Shown piece by piece: positions 44,370 to 52,767 of a stretch of 64,000 nt of DNA. Made by a program: the position numbers and the translations under genes. The stretch lies in NCBI RefSeq assembly GCF_001939045.1, contig NZ_MKIM01000022.1, positions 124,001-188,000 on the forward strand, written 5' to 3'. Within the stretch, counting starts at the first letter, position 1; each line of letters opens with the position of its first letter. The notes beneath the pieces were generated by a model. The model did no database searches. It was not told where the DNA came from and saw only the letters and a program-made list of their open reading frames with translations. Origin of the DNA: Rhizobium oryziradicis (GTDB lineage: Bacteria; Pseudomonadota; Alphaproteobacteria; Rhizobiales; Rhizobiaceae).

Positions 44370-46268
44370 TCAAGCCACGCGCGCGGCAACCTCCAGAGCT
44401 TTCACCTCCAGCGCGGGCGGCGCAATCTGTTGCACCATGGCCCGATAGACATTGGTGACAGACAAATCATCGACCTTGATCAGATAAACGCCTCCGTCAT
44501 AGGAGGAGGCCAAAAGCCCGCCGGAGCCGCGCGAGAGCGAGCTGATGCCATTGGCGGCAATGGTCTGGCGCTGTACCGTGCCGGATGCCAGATCAACCTT
44601 GAGAAGTGCGCCCCAATAATCGCCCACAATCACCGTGTTGGCATCCCAAAAGCACAGGCATTTGGGCGAGCGCCAGCCAAGCTCGATCGCATGGGTCAGC
44701 CGTGCCTCCGCGACATTGTAAACATTGAGGGTAAAATCACGCGAGGCGCTGGCGATCTGGTCGCCCTCGGGTGAAAAATCCACATCGTCAACAATGGCCG
44801 TATGGCCTGCGAATTCGTTGACCAACTCACCATCCAACGTCCAGGTGGCAAGGCTGCCATCGGCCCCGCAACTGACACCAAGATCCGCCGTTGGATGCAA
44901 GCGTAGCGCCTTGACCGCGCCATCATGTAAAGGATAGGCCTTCACGCTCTCGCCATTTTTTGATATCCGCGCAATGGCCCCGCTGTAGCAGGCGGCAAAG
45001 ATTGCGCCCACGTGCCCCGGCTGATGGGCAACCCGCAGGGAATTGATCGGCCCCTGCCCCAGTTCCACGCTTGCAACGGGAGCAAGGCCGTCTGATGTGC
45101 GCTCAAGCACATGGAGCTTATGGTCGTGTGCTCCGGTAATGACACGATCAGACCATGGATCAAGCGTCACCGCATTCATCAAACGGCGGCCGCCTTGTGG
45201 CTCCACGCGCGAAAGCAGGCTGGCGTCCTTATCCGTCAGCTGCAACAAACGCACGAAACCATCATCGGCAACCGTTGCAACGGTGCCATCAGGCGCGCCC
45301 GAGATCTCGTTGAAACAGGCATTGCCATCGTCGCCGGGTCCACCGCCCAGCTCGCTGATGCGCTCGCCTGTGGCCGCATCCCATTGCACAACCGTGCCAT
45401 CAAATGTGCCCGCCAGCACCGAGCGGCCATCCGGTGCCCAGCTGAACGAGCGCTCCCATTTGGTGGCGTGCGGCTGAAGCTCCACCTTGGCGGTAAATGT
45501 GTGCGCATCCCAGATACGGATTCGCTGATCATAGGCGCAAGATAGAATATCGCCATTGACCGGAGAAATCGCCACTTTCTTGATGGCCGAGCTGTGCGCT
45601 TCAATCACGGCAATGCTGTCGCCGCTGCGCACATCAAAAAGGCGGATTACACCATCATCGCAGCCCAGCACGGCACGACCATACAGCAGATCAATGGCGC
45701 AGGTGTCGGTTTCCGTTTCAAACGGCCCCCAGGTGCGCAACAATTGGCCGGTTTCCAGATTCCATTGCCGCAGGGTCATGTCATCGCCGGAGGAATAGAT
45801 CAGGCCATCATGATAGCTGACCGACAAAACATCCTTTTCATGCCCCTCGATCACGCGGCGAATGGCACCGGTTTTCAAATTCCACACGATGATGCGACGA
45901 TCACGCGAAGCCGACACGCCCGTCTCAGCATCCACAAACACGAAGCACTCGACATCGTCATTATGGCCGCGCAACACCCGTTGCAGGCTGCGTTTTGTCA
46001 GATCCCAGATGTAAATATCGTAATCCGACGAGGATGACGCCGCACGCTTGCCCTCATTGTCCACAGTGATGTGATTGACGAGGTGGCGGTGGTAGCCCAG
46101 AAGCTCCACGGTTTGCGTCTTCAAATCAAACAGCGCAACCGCCCCGTCATAGGCGGCGCTGACCACGGCTGTTTTGCCAGCAATGGCGGCAACCGAGGTT
46201 ACCGGCCCTCTATGGCGCGTGAAGATCTCACCCGGCTGCACCCTTGCGCTCATATTTGCATAGGCCAT
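44370..46268 (-). CDS. WD40-repeat protein (ToxC-like context)
   Basis: The 632-residue protein consists almost wholly of WD40 repeats. At least eleven blade ends can be read, for example SSSDYDIYIWDL, SASRDRRIIVWNL, SSGDDMTLRQWNL, SCAYDQRIRIWDA, AGTFDGTVVQWDA, and SASRDFTLNVYNV. Two seven-bladed propellers would fit the length. There is no signal peptide or fused enzyme domain. It follows the sulfotransferase gene by 10 bases. A WD-repeat protein of unclear function (ToxC) also occurs in the toxoflavin gene set beside GTP cyclohydrolase II and RibD-like genes, which makes the same company here notable. It may scaffold the enzymes. Confidence 0.9.
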   Translation of the reverse strand: MAYANMSARVQPGEIFTRHRGPVTSVAAIAGKTAVVSAAYDGAVALFDLKTQTVELLGYHRHLVNHITVDNEGKRAASSSSDYDIYIWDLTKRSLQRVLRGHNDDVECFVFVDAETGVSASRDRRIIVWNLKTGAIRRVIEGHEKDVLSVSYHDGLIYSSGDDMTLRQWNLETGQLLRTWGPFETETDTCAIDLLYGRAVLGCDDGVIRLFDVRSGDSIAVIEAHSSAIKKVAISPVNGDILSCAYDQRIRIWDAHTFTAKVELQPHATKWERSFSWAPDGRSVLAGTFDGTVVQWDAATGERISELGGGPGDDGNACFNEISGAPDGTVATVADDGFVRLLQLTDKDASLLSRVEPQGGRRLMNAVTLDPWSDRVITGAHDHKLHVLERTSDGLAPVASVELGQGPINSLRVAHQPGHVGAIFAACYSGAIARISKNGESVKAYPLHDGAVKALRLHPTADLGVSCGADGSLATWTLDGELVNEFAGHTAIVDDVDFSPEGDQIASASRDFTLNVYNVAEARLTHAIELGWRSPKCLCFWDANTVIVGDYWGALLKVDLASGTVQRQTIAANGISSLSRGSGGLLASSYDGGVYLIKVDDLSVTNVYRAMVQQIAPPALEVKALEVAARVA

Positions 46269-46278
46269 TGCAATATCC

Positions 46279-47055
46279 TCATCTTACAGGTTGATGACTA
46301 TGAATGTCAGGCACATCCCGACCGTGAATGTCTTGAAACAGAGGCGTGTCGCGCAGGGCCTCCGACAGCTCGGGCAAATTGGCAATCACCTTGCCCAGAT
46401 CATCCACCCCACGCTTGCGGCAGGTGGGAGTGAGAGGAGCAACGGCTTCGATACCAAGATAGGCCAGAATGCGCGTGACCTCGGCCCAGTCCCCCAGCAA
46501 TTCGTATTGGGTCTCAAGCCAATCCTGCCCGGTCGCCGTCAGCACCGATTCCATCTGCGCATAATAGAGGGCGTTGTTATGGGCATGTCTTTGCAAAGCC
46601 CGCGCATCAACCTCAAGGCTTGGTGGGTCCGCCACTTCGCGCGGATCATAGCTTTCCCAAACACCGGTGATCTGGGCCAGTTTTTCGGACACATAGGCGC
46701 GCACCCGGTTGCGGCGCTTGAGCATGATCTTGCGCACCGAGGGATCGCGCAGCAGCACATCGCTGGCAAAGAGATCTTCACCACGATTGATCTTGAAGCC
46801 AACCGCCGCTTCACGACCCGCCGACTGCCAGATCTTTTCCAGAAAGCTCAAGGGATCAGCGTCGCGCTCAACAACGGTGCCCAATGCCGCAGCCAGATCG
46901 CTGCGATCACGGGCGTGGTGGATACCACCGGGGTTAAACACGCCATGATGGCAGAGGATGTGCGGATGCGCATTCAGCAAGCTGCACAGCAGATTGCTGC
47001 CGGTGCGGGGCGCTGCAAAAATAACAAATCGGACTGCACAAGACCCGCTCTTCAT
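46279..47055 (-). CDS. PAPS-dependent sulfotransferase family protein
   Basis: The 258-residue protein has the 5'-phosphosulfate loop FAAPRTGSNLLCSLLNAHP at residue 12 and a 3'-phosphate region IMLKRRNRVRAYVSEKLA near 135. This is the pattern of bacterial Stf0/LPS-type sulfotransferases. It would transfer sulfate from PAPS to a hydroxyl or amino group of a small molecule or glycan. Its ATG overlaps the stop of the RibD-like gene (ATGA), so the two are translationally coupled. It may sulfate a pyrimidine- or pteridine-derived product. A few members of this fold have lost the activity. Confidence 0.82.
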   Translation of the reverse strand: MKSGSCAVRFVIFAAPRTGSNLLCSLLNAHPHILCHHGVFNPGGIHHARDRSDLAAALGTVVERDADPLSFLEKIWQSAGREAAVGFKINRGEDLFASDVLLRDPSVRKIMLKRRNRVRAYVSEKLAQITGVWESYDPREVADPPSLEVDARALQRHAHNNALYYAQMESVLTATGQDWLETQYELLGDWAEVTRILAYLGIEAVAPLTPTCRKRGVDDLGKVIANLPELSEALRDTPLFQDIHGRDVPDIHSHQPVR

Positions 47056-47669
47056 GACGCCTGCTCCAATCCCTGGGCAAGACCGCAGGCGTGAGCGTGG
47101 CCTGCCTCAAGCAGAAACCCTTCACCGAAGGGGCTTACGCGTAGATCCTCCAGCGTGAAGCCCAATTCCTCACGCGCCAAATGAACAGCCCGCTCAACCG
47201 AGGAAGTGCGGACAAAAACGGTCACCACATCGGCAAAGCCCTGCCGAAAAAATGAGTGCAGCAGTGTGCGCCCGCCTTCCACCAGCAGGCTGCGGATGCC
47301 ATGCCCGTAAAGCGCCTGCAGGGGCTGGCGCAAATCATGTCCCTGCATGGGCAACGATACCAGATCAGACGCGTGACCACAGCCTTGGAAAGGCGCTCCA
47401 TTGCCAATCACAAATGTTTGCACCGCAGCAGGCTGGATGGCGCAGGGCTGCGAGCCGGCAAAGATAACCCGAACTGGTTGGCGCTTCGGCTCCCGTCCCA
47501 ACCGCTCAGCCCGCGCTGTTAAGCGAGGATGATCAATGTTCCATGTTCTCCCCCCCACCGCGATCGCATCATACTGCTCACGCAAGTGATGAACACGCTG
47601 CCAATCAGCGCAACAAGAGACGTTGCCATCGATGCTAGATGACGTCTGCAACACTGTTGCATCCTGCAT
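47052..47669 (-). CDS. Stand-alone RibD C-terminal reductase domain protein
   Basis: The 205-residue protein matches the RibD reductase domain. SSSIDGNVSC lies near residue 9, VHHLREQYDAIAVGGRTWNI (with the family DAI-VG-T pattern) near 22, and SLLVEGGRTLLHSFFRQGFA near 140. The deaminase domain that precedes it in bacterial RibD is absent. It would reduce the ribosyl side chain of a pyrimidine to ribityl. The frame runs upstream into the promoter region; MQDATVLQ is chosen because similarity starts there, though no strong ribosome binding site is visible. It is the first gene of the leftward operon, divergent from GTP cyclohydrolase II. Confidence 0.8.
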   Translation of the reverse strand: MQDATVLQTSSSIDGNVSCCADWQRVHHLREQYDAIAVGGRTWNIDHPRLTARAERLGREPKRQPVRVIFAGSQPCAIQPAAVQTFVIGNGAPFQGCGHASDLVSLPMQGHDLRQPLQALYGHGIRSLLVEGGRTLLHSFFRQGFADVVTVFVRTSSVERAVHLAREELGFTLEDLRVSPFGEGFLLEAGHAHACGLAQGLEQAS

Positions 47670-47818
47670 CGCAAAGTTGATGTGTATAAAGGGACAGAGC
47701 ATTGCCGTGACCAATATTGAGCAACAGGTAATGCAAGCATAAGACATTATAACATTTGATTGCAACTTATTTGTGTGCGATATTCTCGTCATAATCGTAA
47801 ATTTATGTCGGTGCTCTT
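47670..47818. promoter_or_regulatory. AT-rich divergent promoter region of the riboflavin-like island
   Basis: These 149 bases between the RibD-like and GTP cyclohydrolase II genes are clearly more AT-rich than the surroundings and must drive both operons. Several TATAAT-like hexamers occur (for example CATAAT near 47792). No FMN riboswitch is present here, unlike upstream of ribH2. Confidence 0.5.
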
Positions 47819-48445
47819 ATGAACGTCCAAGGCAATATCAAAGATGCCGTGCAACCTCTCTCAGAAGCCATGATCCCGACGCAAGACGGGCAATATCGCA
47901 TGATCGTGTTTCAAGACGAGCAAACGGCGCAGGAGCACGTCGCCATGGTGATGGGTGAGATCGACTCCGCCAAGCCCACACTTGTGCGTCTTCATTCAGA
48001 ATGCATGACGGGCGATCTGTTTGGCTCCTATCGCTGCGATTGTGGCGAGCAACTGGCGGGCGCACGCCAACGCATTGCCGAGGAAGGTGCCGGAATCATC
48101 CTGTATTTTCGTCAGGAAGGGCGTGGCATTGGTCTTGCCAACAAATTGCGCGCCTATGCCCTGCAAGATCAGGGACACGATACGGTGGATGCCAATCTGC
48201 TGCTGGGCTTTGCCGCCGATCAGCGCAGCTTTGATAGTGCAGCAGCCATGCTGATGCACCTTGGCGTGCGCATGGTGACGCTGATGACCAATAATCCGCG
48301 CAAGATAGAGGCCCTGCAGGCGCTTGGCATTGCCGTTGTCGAGCGCTTGCCGCTGCACCCCGCACCACGCCCGGAAAATCACCATTACCTTGCCACCAAG
48401 GCATTGAAGCTAGGCCATCGCCTTGAAGGGATGGACAGCCTGTAA
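47819..48445 (+). CDS. ribA: GTP cyclohydrolase II (RibA type)
   Basis: The 208-residue enzyme has the zinc site HSECMTGDLFGSYRCDCG (near residue 60) with its three Cys. RQEGRGIGLANKLRAYALQD follows near 98, and MTNNPRKIEAL near 160. All catalytic residues seen in Escherichia coli RibA appear to be kept. It opens GTP to 2,5-diamino-6-ribosylamino-4(3H)-pyrimidinone phosphate, formate and pyrophosphate. No RibB domain is fused. Its stop overlaps the next ATG (TAATG). The neighbours are not riboflavin genes, so this copy probably feeds a specialised product. A riboflavin role cannot be excluded without knowing the other rib genes. Confidence 0.92.
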   Translation: MNVQGNIKDAVQPLSEAMIPTQDGQYRMIVFQDEQTAQEHVAMVMGEIDSAKPTLVRLHSECMTGDLFGSYRCDCGEQLAGARQRIAEEGAGIILYFRQEGRGIGLANKLRAYALQDQGHDTVDANLLLGFAADQRSFDSAAAMLMHLGVRMVTLMTNNPRKIEALQALGIAVVERLPLHPAPRPENHHYLATKALKLGHRLEGMDSL

Positions 48446-50607
48446 TGGCGGACCTATCGACCAAAGCCGCCCACGGCTTTCGATCAGCAAATGCGTCCCT
48501 TGGCACCGTTGCAATTGTTGATCCCTATGATGCCGGTGCAAATCTGGCTGAGGCCTTTGCCAAAGAGGGCGTTTCAGCCATTATGGTGGGCAGCACGCCC
48601 GATATTGCCCCGCAGGAAGGCACGGTTTTCGATCCCGACACTTTTCGTCGCCTGCTGTTTTGGCAAGACGATTTGGCGCAACTGATCGAGACCTTGCGCC
48701 TTGAAGGCGTCAGTCATGTTCTTGCCGGATCGGAACGCGGCACCATCCTCACCGATCATTTGGCAGAAGCGCTTGGCTTGCCCGGCAATGGCACCGCTTT
48801 AAGCCAGACCCGGCGCGATAAATTCGTCATGATCGAGCAGGCGCGCCGGGCAGGCATCCGCACCCCGCCCCAGATACAATCCGACCGGCTGGATGATATT
48901 TTTGACTGGATCGACCAGCATTGTGTGCTGCCCGTGGTGCTGAAACCGCCGCAGTCCAAGGGGGCTGATGGTGTGCGCCTGTGTCGATCACGCGATGCGG
49001 TGGCAAAAGCCTTCGGTGATATTTACGGCCAGATCGACACAATGGGCCACATCAATCATGCGGTGCTTGCCCAAGGTTACTCTCGCGGTGCCGAATATGT
49101 GGTGGATACCGTGAGCTTAAATGGACACCACCGCCTTGCCGGCATCTGGGCCTATGGCAAACCTGAGGCCGATTACGACACCATCGGCCTGATCAGCACC
49201 AAAGAATTGCTCAGCGCCGACAGCCCACTGGCAGAGCGTTTGTTTGCTTTTGCCGCTCAGGTGCTGGATGCCTTGGGCATTATGCATGGGGCGGGCCATT
49301 GCGAAATCATTATCGATCAGCACGGGCCGGTTCTGGTTGAAGCCGCATCCCGGCTGCACGGTGGCCCGGCCGCGCACCGCATGAGCCTTGAAGCCATGGG
49401 TTTCAGCCAGATGGATCTTCTTGTGCAATCCTGTTTACAGCCCGATCAATTTTTGGCCGATCTTCATCACCGCTATCATCTGCCGGGTGGAGCCGTGATG
49501 GCCTTGCTGCGTGATAAATCCCTCCAAGGCATGATCGAGACTTTGCCATCCGCCCGCACGGTCGGCTGGAATGATGAGGCCGACACCACACCCCACGCGG
49601 TTTTGGGGCTTGCCACCTTGATCCACCCGGAGCGCGCGGTGGTGGTAGCTGACCTCAACATCATCACCTGCGGTTACGACATTCTCAAAACCCGTGCCGC
49701 GGTTGAAACCCTTGCGCCTGAATGGCATGCACTTCTGCGCCGCTCCAATTGTAACCGCGCCTTTGGCAGTCCCGCCTGGTATCTTGCCGCACTCGACGCC
49801 CAGCCGCACATATCGCCGTTGGTGATAACGGCCTATCGCAACAATGCCCTTGTTGGGGTGCTTGCTCTTGTCGAGGACAGGCAGCTCTGCCGCTTTGCCA
49901 CAAACCTCAGCGATTATAATGATGCTGTGGTCTCGGCTGGCGACCATGCCACCGTTCAGGGCCTGTTGCTCTATGCCAAACGGAATCTACCCCGGCTTGA
50001 GCTTGAGTTTGATTGCGTGAGAGCGGATGCCGCTCTTGCCGGGACTGCATCCTTGATTGACCCCACAACAGTCTGCCCGTTTGCGGATATCTCCAAGGGC
50101 TATCAAGTCTGGCTAGAAACGCGCAGCAGAGGTTTTCGCTCAACGCTGAAGGCTGCGGAAAAGCGGGCAGCAGCCAACGGCTTGTTTGTCGAAAGGCTTG
50201 ACCCCTCCCGCCATGGTCATCTGGACTTGCCAGACCTGTTTATCGAATTTCACCGTGAGCGCTTTGGCGTAGCCAGCCTGTTTACCCACACGCCCTCGGC
50301 GGCGGCTTTTGTTAAAAATGCCCTGCCACGCCTCTTTCAAGCCGGGGATGCCATGGTTTTTGGCCTTTGGGCACAGGATCAACTGATCGGCCTTAACCTC
50401 TGCATGGTCGGCGCAACCAGTCTCGGCTATTGGAATGCCGGGTTCAAATCGGCCTTTGCACAATTTTCGCCGGGCACGCTGATGATCCATGCGGCTCTTC
50501 GCGAAGCTGCGGCCTGTGGCTTTGCGGAATTTGACTTCTTGCGCGGCCCGGAGGCCTATAAGATGAAATGGACAACGGACACCCGCACAATCGGGCGGTT
50601 ATCATGA
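48445..50607 (+). CDS. ATP-grasp ligase fused to a CelD/BcsL-type GNAT acyltransferase
   Basis: The 720-residue protein has two halves. Residues about 90-330 form an ATP-grasp domain: LPVVLKPPQSKGADGVRLCR near 157, AQGYSRGAEYVVDTVSLNGH, and the metal-binding CEIIIDQHGPVLVEAASRLH near 290. Residues about 430-715 match the CelD/BcsL acetyltransferase family: RSTLKAAEKRAAANGL, then GYWNAGFKSAFAQFSPGTLM and the typical FDFLRGPEAYKMKW. The first half would form an amide from a carboxylate, and the second would transfer an acyl or aminoacyl group. The start overlaps the ribA stop and the end overlaps the next gene. I know no described protein with this exact fusion in a riboflavin-like cluster. Confidence 0.82.
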   Translation: MADLSTKAAHGFRSANASLGTVAIVDPYDAGANLAEAFAKEGVSAIMVGSTPDIAPQEGTVFDPDTFRRLLFWQDDLAQLIETLRLEGVSHVLAGSERGTILTDHLAEALGLPGNGTALSQTRRDKFVMIEQARRAGIRTPPQIQSDRLDDIFDWIDQHCVLPVVLKPPQSKGADGVRLCRSRDAVAKAFGDIYGQIDTMGHINHAVLAQGYSRGAEYVVDTVSLNGHHRLAGIWAYGKPEADYDTIGLISTKELLSADSPLAERLFAFAAQVLDALGIMHGAGHCEIIIDQHGPVLVEAASRLHGGPAAHRMSLEAMGFSQMDLLVQSCLQPDQFLADLHHRYHLPGGAVMALLRDKSLQGMIETLPSARTVGWNDEADTTPHAVLGLATLIHPERAVVVADLNIITCGYDILKTRAAVETLAPEWHALLRRSNCNRAFGSPAWYLAALDAQPHISPLVITAYRNNALVGVLALVEDRQLCRFATNLSDYNDAVVSAGDHATVQGLLLYAKRNLPRLELEFDCVRADAALAGTASLIDPTTVCPFADISKGYQVWLETRSRGFRSTLKAAEKRAAANGLFVERLDPSRHGHLDLPDLFIEFHRERFGVASLFTHTPSAAAFVKNALPRLFQAGDAMVFGLWAQDQLIGLNLCMVGATSLGYWNAGFKSAFAQFSPGTLMIHAALREAAACGFAEFDFLRGPEAYKMKWTTDTRTIGRLS

Positions 50608-51470
50608 CCAAAGTGGACTTGCCCAAAGATCCGTGGTCAATCAGTATCTATACGGGAGAAAGCCCCCTGTCACTCTCGCCGCACCCGGATATTGCCCATC
50701 CCGCTCTGGGTCGCGCACAGGTCAATGACGTTCCCGCCAGTTTCATTGCCGATCCCTTTTTTCTTCATCACGGCAATGCGTGGCATCTATTTTTCGAAAT
50801 CTTGAACCATGATCGTGGGCTGGGTGAAATTGGCTATGCGTCAAGCCCGGATGTCTTGCACTGGACCTATCAGGGCGTGGTGCTGCGCGAGGCCTTTCAT
50901 CTGTCCTACCCTTTGGTTTTTGAACACGCAGGCGAGATCTATATGGTGCCCGAAACACTGGGAGCCGGTGCCGTGCGTCTTTATCGCGCCGAGCCTTTCC
51001 CCATGCATTGGGTGCATGTTGCGGATCTTTTGAGCGGCACACTTGCCGACCCGACACCCTTTCACTTTAGTGGTCGCTGGTGGATGTTCGGCTGTGACAC
51101 GCCACACACCCACGATCATTTGAGCCTGTTTCATGCCGATCACCTCTTCGGACCATGGCATCCGCACCCGGCAAATCCCATTGTTGCGCGCGACAACCGC
51201 CGTGCCCGTCCGGCTGGCCGAGTGGTGAGCATAAATGGGGTGCTTCATCGCTTTGCGCAGGACTGTGGGCAGCGTTACGGCGGTGCGGTGCGCGCCTTTG
51301 CCATCAGCCAACTGACGGCCGATACCTATCGTGAGCAGGAATGCCCAAACAATCCCGTTCTCAGTGCTGCGGGCGCTGGATGGAATGGCAAGGGCATGCA
51401 CCATGTGGATGCGCAGCAACAATCCTCAAGCCGCTGGATTGCCGTGGTCGACGGCATATGCCACGCATAA
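50604..51470 (+). CDS. GH43-like / GINT1 N-terminal-like propeller protein
   Basis: The 288-residue protein has the pattern of the N-terminal domain of glucosamine inositolphosphorylceramide transferase-like proteins, a five-bladed fold related to GH43. Blocks are FIADPFFLHHGNAWHLFFE near residue 47, GEIGYASSPDVLHWTYQGVV near 72, LSYPLVFEHAGEIYMVPET near 100, and NRRARPAGRVVSINGVLHR near 198. Such domains occur with glycosyl- or formyltransferases in surface-sugar clusters. The start at 50604 (MTKVDLPK) overlaps the previous stop as ATGA. It could bind or process a sugar part of the product; catalytic activity is uncertain. Confidence 0.75.
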   Translation: MTKVDLPKDPWSISIYTGESPLSLSPHPDIAHPALGRAQVNDVPASFIADPFFLHHGNAWHLFFEILNHDRGLGEIGYASSPDVLHWTYQGVVLREAFHLSYPLVFEHAGEIYMVPETLGAGAVRLYRAEPFPMHWVHVADLLSGTLADPTPFHFSGRWWMFGCDTPHTHDHLSLFHADHLFGPWHPHPANPIVARDNRRARPAGRVVSINGVLHRFAQDCGQRYGGAVRAFAISQLTADTYREQECPNNPVLSAAGAGWNGKGMHHVDAQQQSSSRWIAVVDGICHA

Positions 51471-51510
51471 GTCTGGTAGCAATGGTCTTGCGCAAACCTC
51501 GCAGTTTCAA

Positions 51511-51526
51511 TAGTAAATTTTTACCA
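51511..51526. promoter_or_regulatory. Candidate LacI operator 1 (upstream of the regulator)
   Basis: TAGTAAATTTTTACCA contains the palindrome GTAAA-TT-TTTAC. A similar site (AGTAAAATTTTTCT) lies before the binding-protein gene of the same cluster. Both probably bind the LacI protein encoded between them. Confidence 0.5.
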
Positions 51527-51576
51527 ATTTATTCCTGACTATGGCGTGATGCTGTAGAATGTCAAAGGGGCAGCCC

Positions 51577-52641
51577 ATGGTCACACTGCGCGAAATCGCC
51601 AAAGCCGTTGGTGTTTCCTCCGGCACCGTGTCGCGTGTGTTGAATTACGATCAGACTTTGTCGATCTCGGAAAGCAAACGGCAGGCGATCATCGAGACCG
51701 CAGAAGCCCTGAACTATGAAACGCCGCGCAATCGCAACCGCCGAAACAGCGCTTATGCATCACCCATTGCCGGTCCTGCTCTCAACGCTTCCATTGCTAT
51801 TTTGCATTTTCTGGGACCGGACGAAGAGCTGAGCGACCCCTATTATGTTGGCGTTCGATTGGGCATTGAGGGGCGCTGCCGTGAGCAAAAACTGGAAATT
51901 TCCAAAATTCTCAACGCTTACGAGGTCAAGGATTCGCCTAATTTACAGGCGGCGTCCGGTATTATTGTGATTGGCAAACACCCGCCCGCCATTTTGAGCG
52001 ACTTAACCCAGATGGCAAAACCCGTGGTTTTTGCCGATTTCAACCCAAAACTGGATGATTTTGACTGCGTTCTGGCCGATCTTGGCAATGCCACGAGGCG
52101 TATTCTCGATGGCCTCTCATCCTCTGGCTATCAACGCATCGGCTTTGTAGGCGGCTATGAACTAATGGACGACCAGGCCGTGATGTACGGCGAACAGCGC
52201 TGCAAGGCCTATGTCGAGTGGCACCAGAGTCGCAACCTGTTTGATCCGACCTTGATTGCTTTGGGACAAGGAGAAACCTGCGCCCGCAACTTGCGGCTGG
52301 AAACCGGTTATGAACAGGCCAAACAACTGCTTCTGATGCCAAACCGGCCCGATGCCATTCTCTGCGCCAATGACAATATGGCCATTGGGGCCTATCGCGC
52401 CATTCAGGAAGCGGGGCTTTCCATTCCAGCCGACATTGCCGTTGCCTCTTTCAACGATATTCCCGTGACGCAATTTCTCAATCCGCCGCTTTCCACCATG
52501 CAGATCCCCGGCGAACAGATTGGCGAGACCGCCGTTGACCTTCTGGTCGAGCGCTTGATTGGCCGCGATTATGCCAAGCACATCATTATCCCCACCAAAA
52601 TGCGCTGGCGGGGCAGCTGCCGCGCGCCGCACACTGCGTAA
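51577..52641 (+). CDS. LacI-family regulator of the GH2 beta-galactoside operon
   Basis: The 354-residue protein has the LacI headpiece (TLREIAKAVGVSSGTVSRVL) and a sugar-sensing core (VLADLGNATRRILDGLSSSG, AILCANDNMAIGAYRAIQEA, IAVASFNDIPVTQFLNPPLS). It resembles EbgR/GalR-like members, whose ligands are galactosides. AAGGGG precedes the ATG at 51577; an ATG six codons upstream is less likely. It lies directly upstream of, and in the same direction as, the importer and GH2 genes and probably represses them. Confidence 0.9.
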   Translation: MVTLREIAKAVGVSSGTVSRVLNYDQTLSISESKRQAIIETAEALNYETPRNRNRRNSAYASPIAGPALNASIAILHFLGPDEELSDPYYVGVRLGIEGRCREQKLEISKILNAYEVKDSPNLQAASGIIVIGKHPPAILSDLTQMAKPVVFADFNPKLDDFDCVLADLGNATRRILDGLSSSGYQRIGFVGGYELMDDQAVMYGEQRCKAYVEWHQSRNLFDPTLIALGQGETCARNLRLETGYEQAKQLLLMPNRPDAILCANDNMAIGAYRAIQEAGLSIPADIAVASFNDIPVTQFLNPPLSTMQIPGEQIGETAVDLLVERLIGRDYAKHIIIPTKMRWRGSCRAPHTA

Positions 52642-52676
52642 GCACTATCCCTTTTTCGCACTCGCACAAAATATTT

Positions 52677-52690
52677 AGTAAAATTTTTCT
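52677..52690. promoter_or_regulatory. Candidate LacI operator 2 (upstream of the binding-protein gene)
   Basis: AGTAAAATTTTTCT is a 14-base palindrome with one mismatch, similar to the site upstream of the regulator. It lies about 78 bases before the binding-protein start, inside an AT-rich promoter region. Confidence 0.5.
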
Positions 52691-52767
52691 TGCGCTTTTT
52701 CATTCCCTCAGGAATAGTCACAACACGGCAGCAGAGGACTGCCTCGGCGTTCATTTGGGAGGATGGA

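Noticed and set aside
47670..47818. Second FMN riboswitch before the GTP cyclohydrolase II gene
   Set aside because: None of the conserved RFN blocks occurs in this short AT-rich interval.
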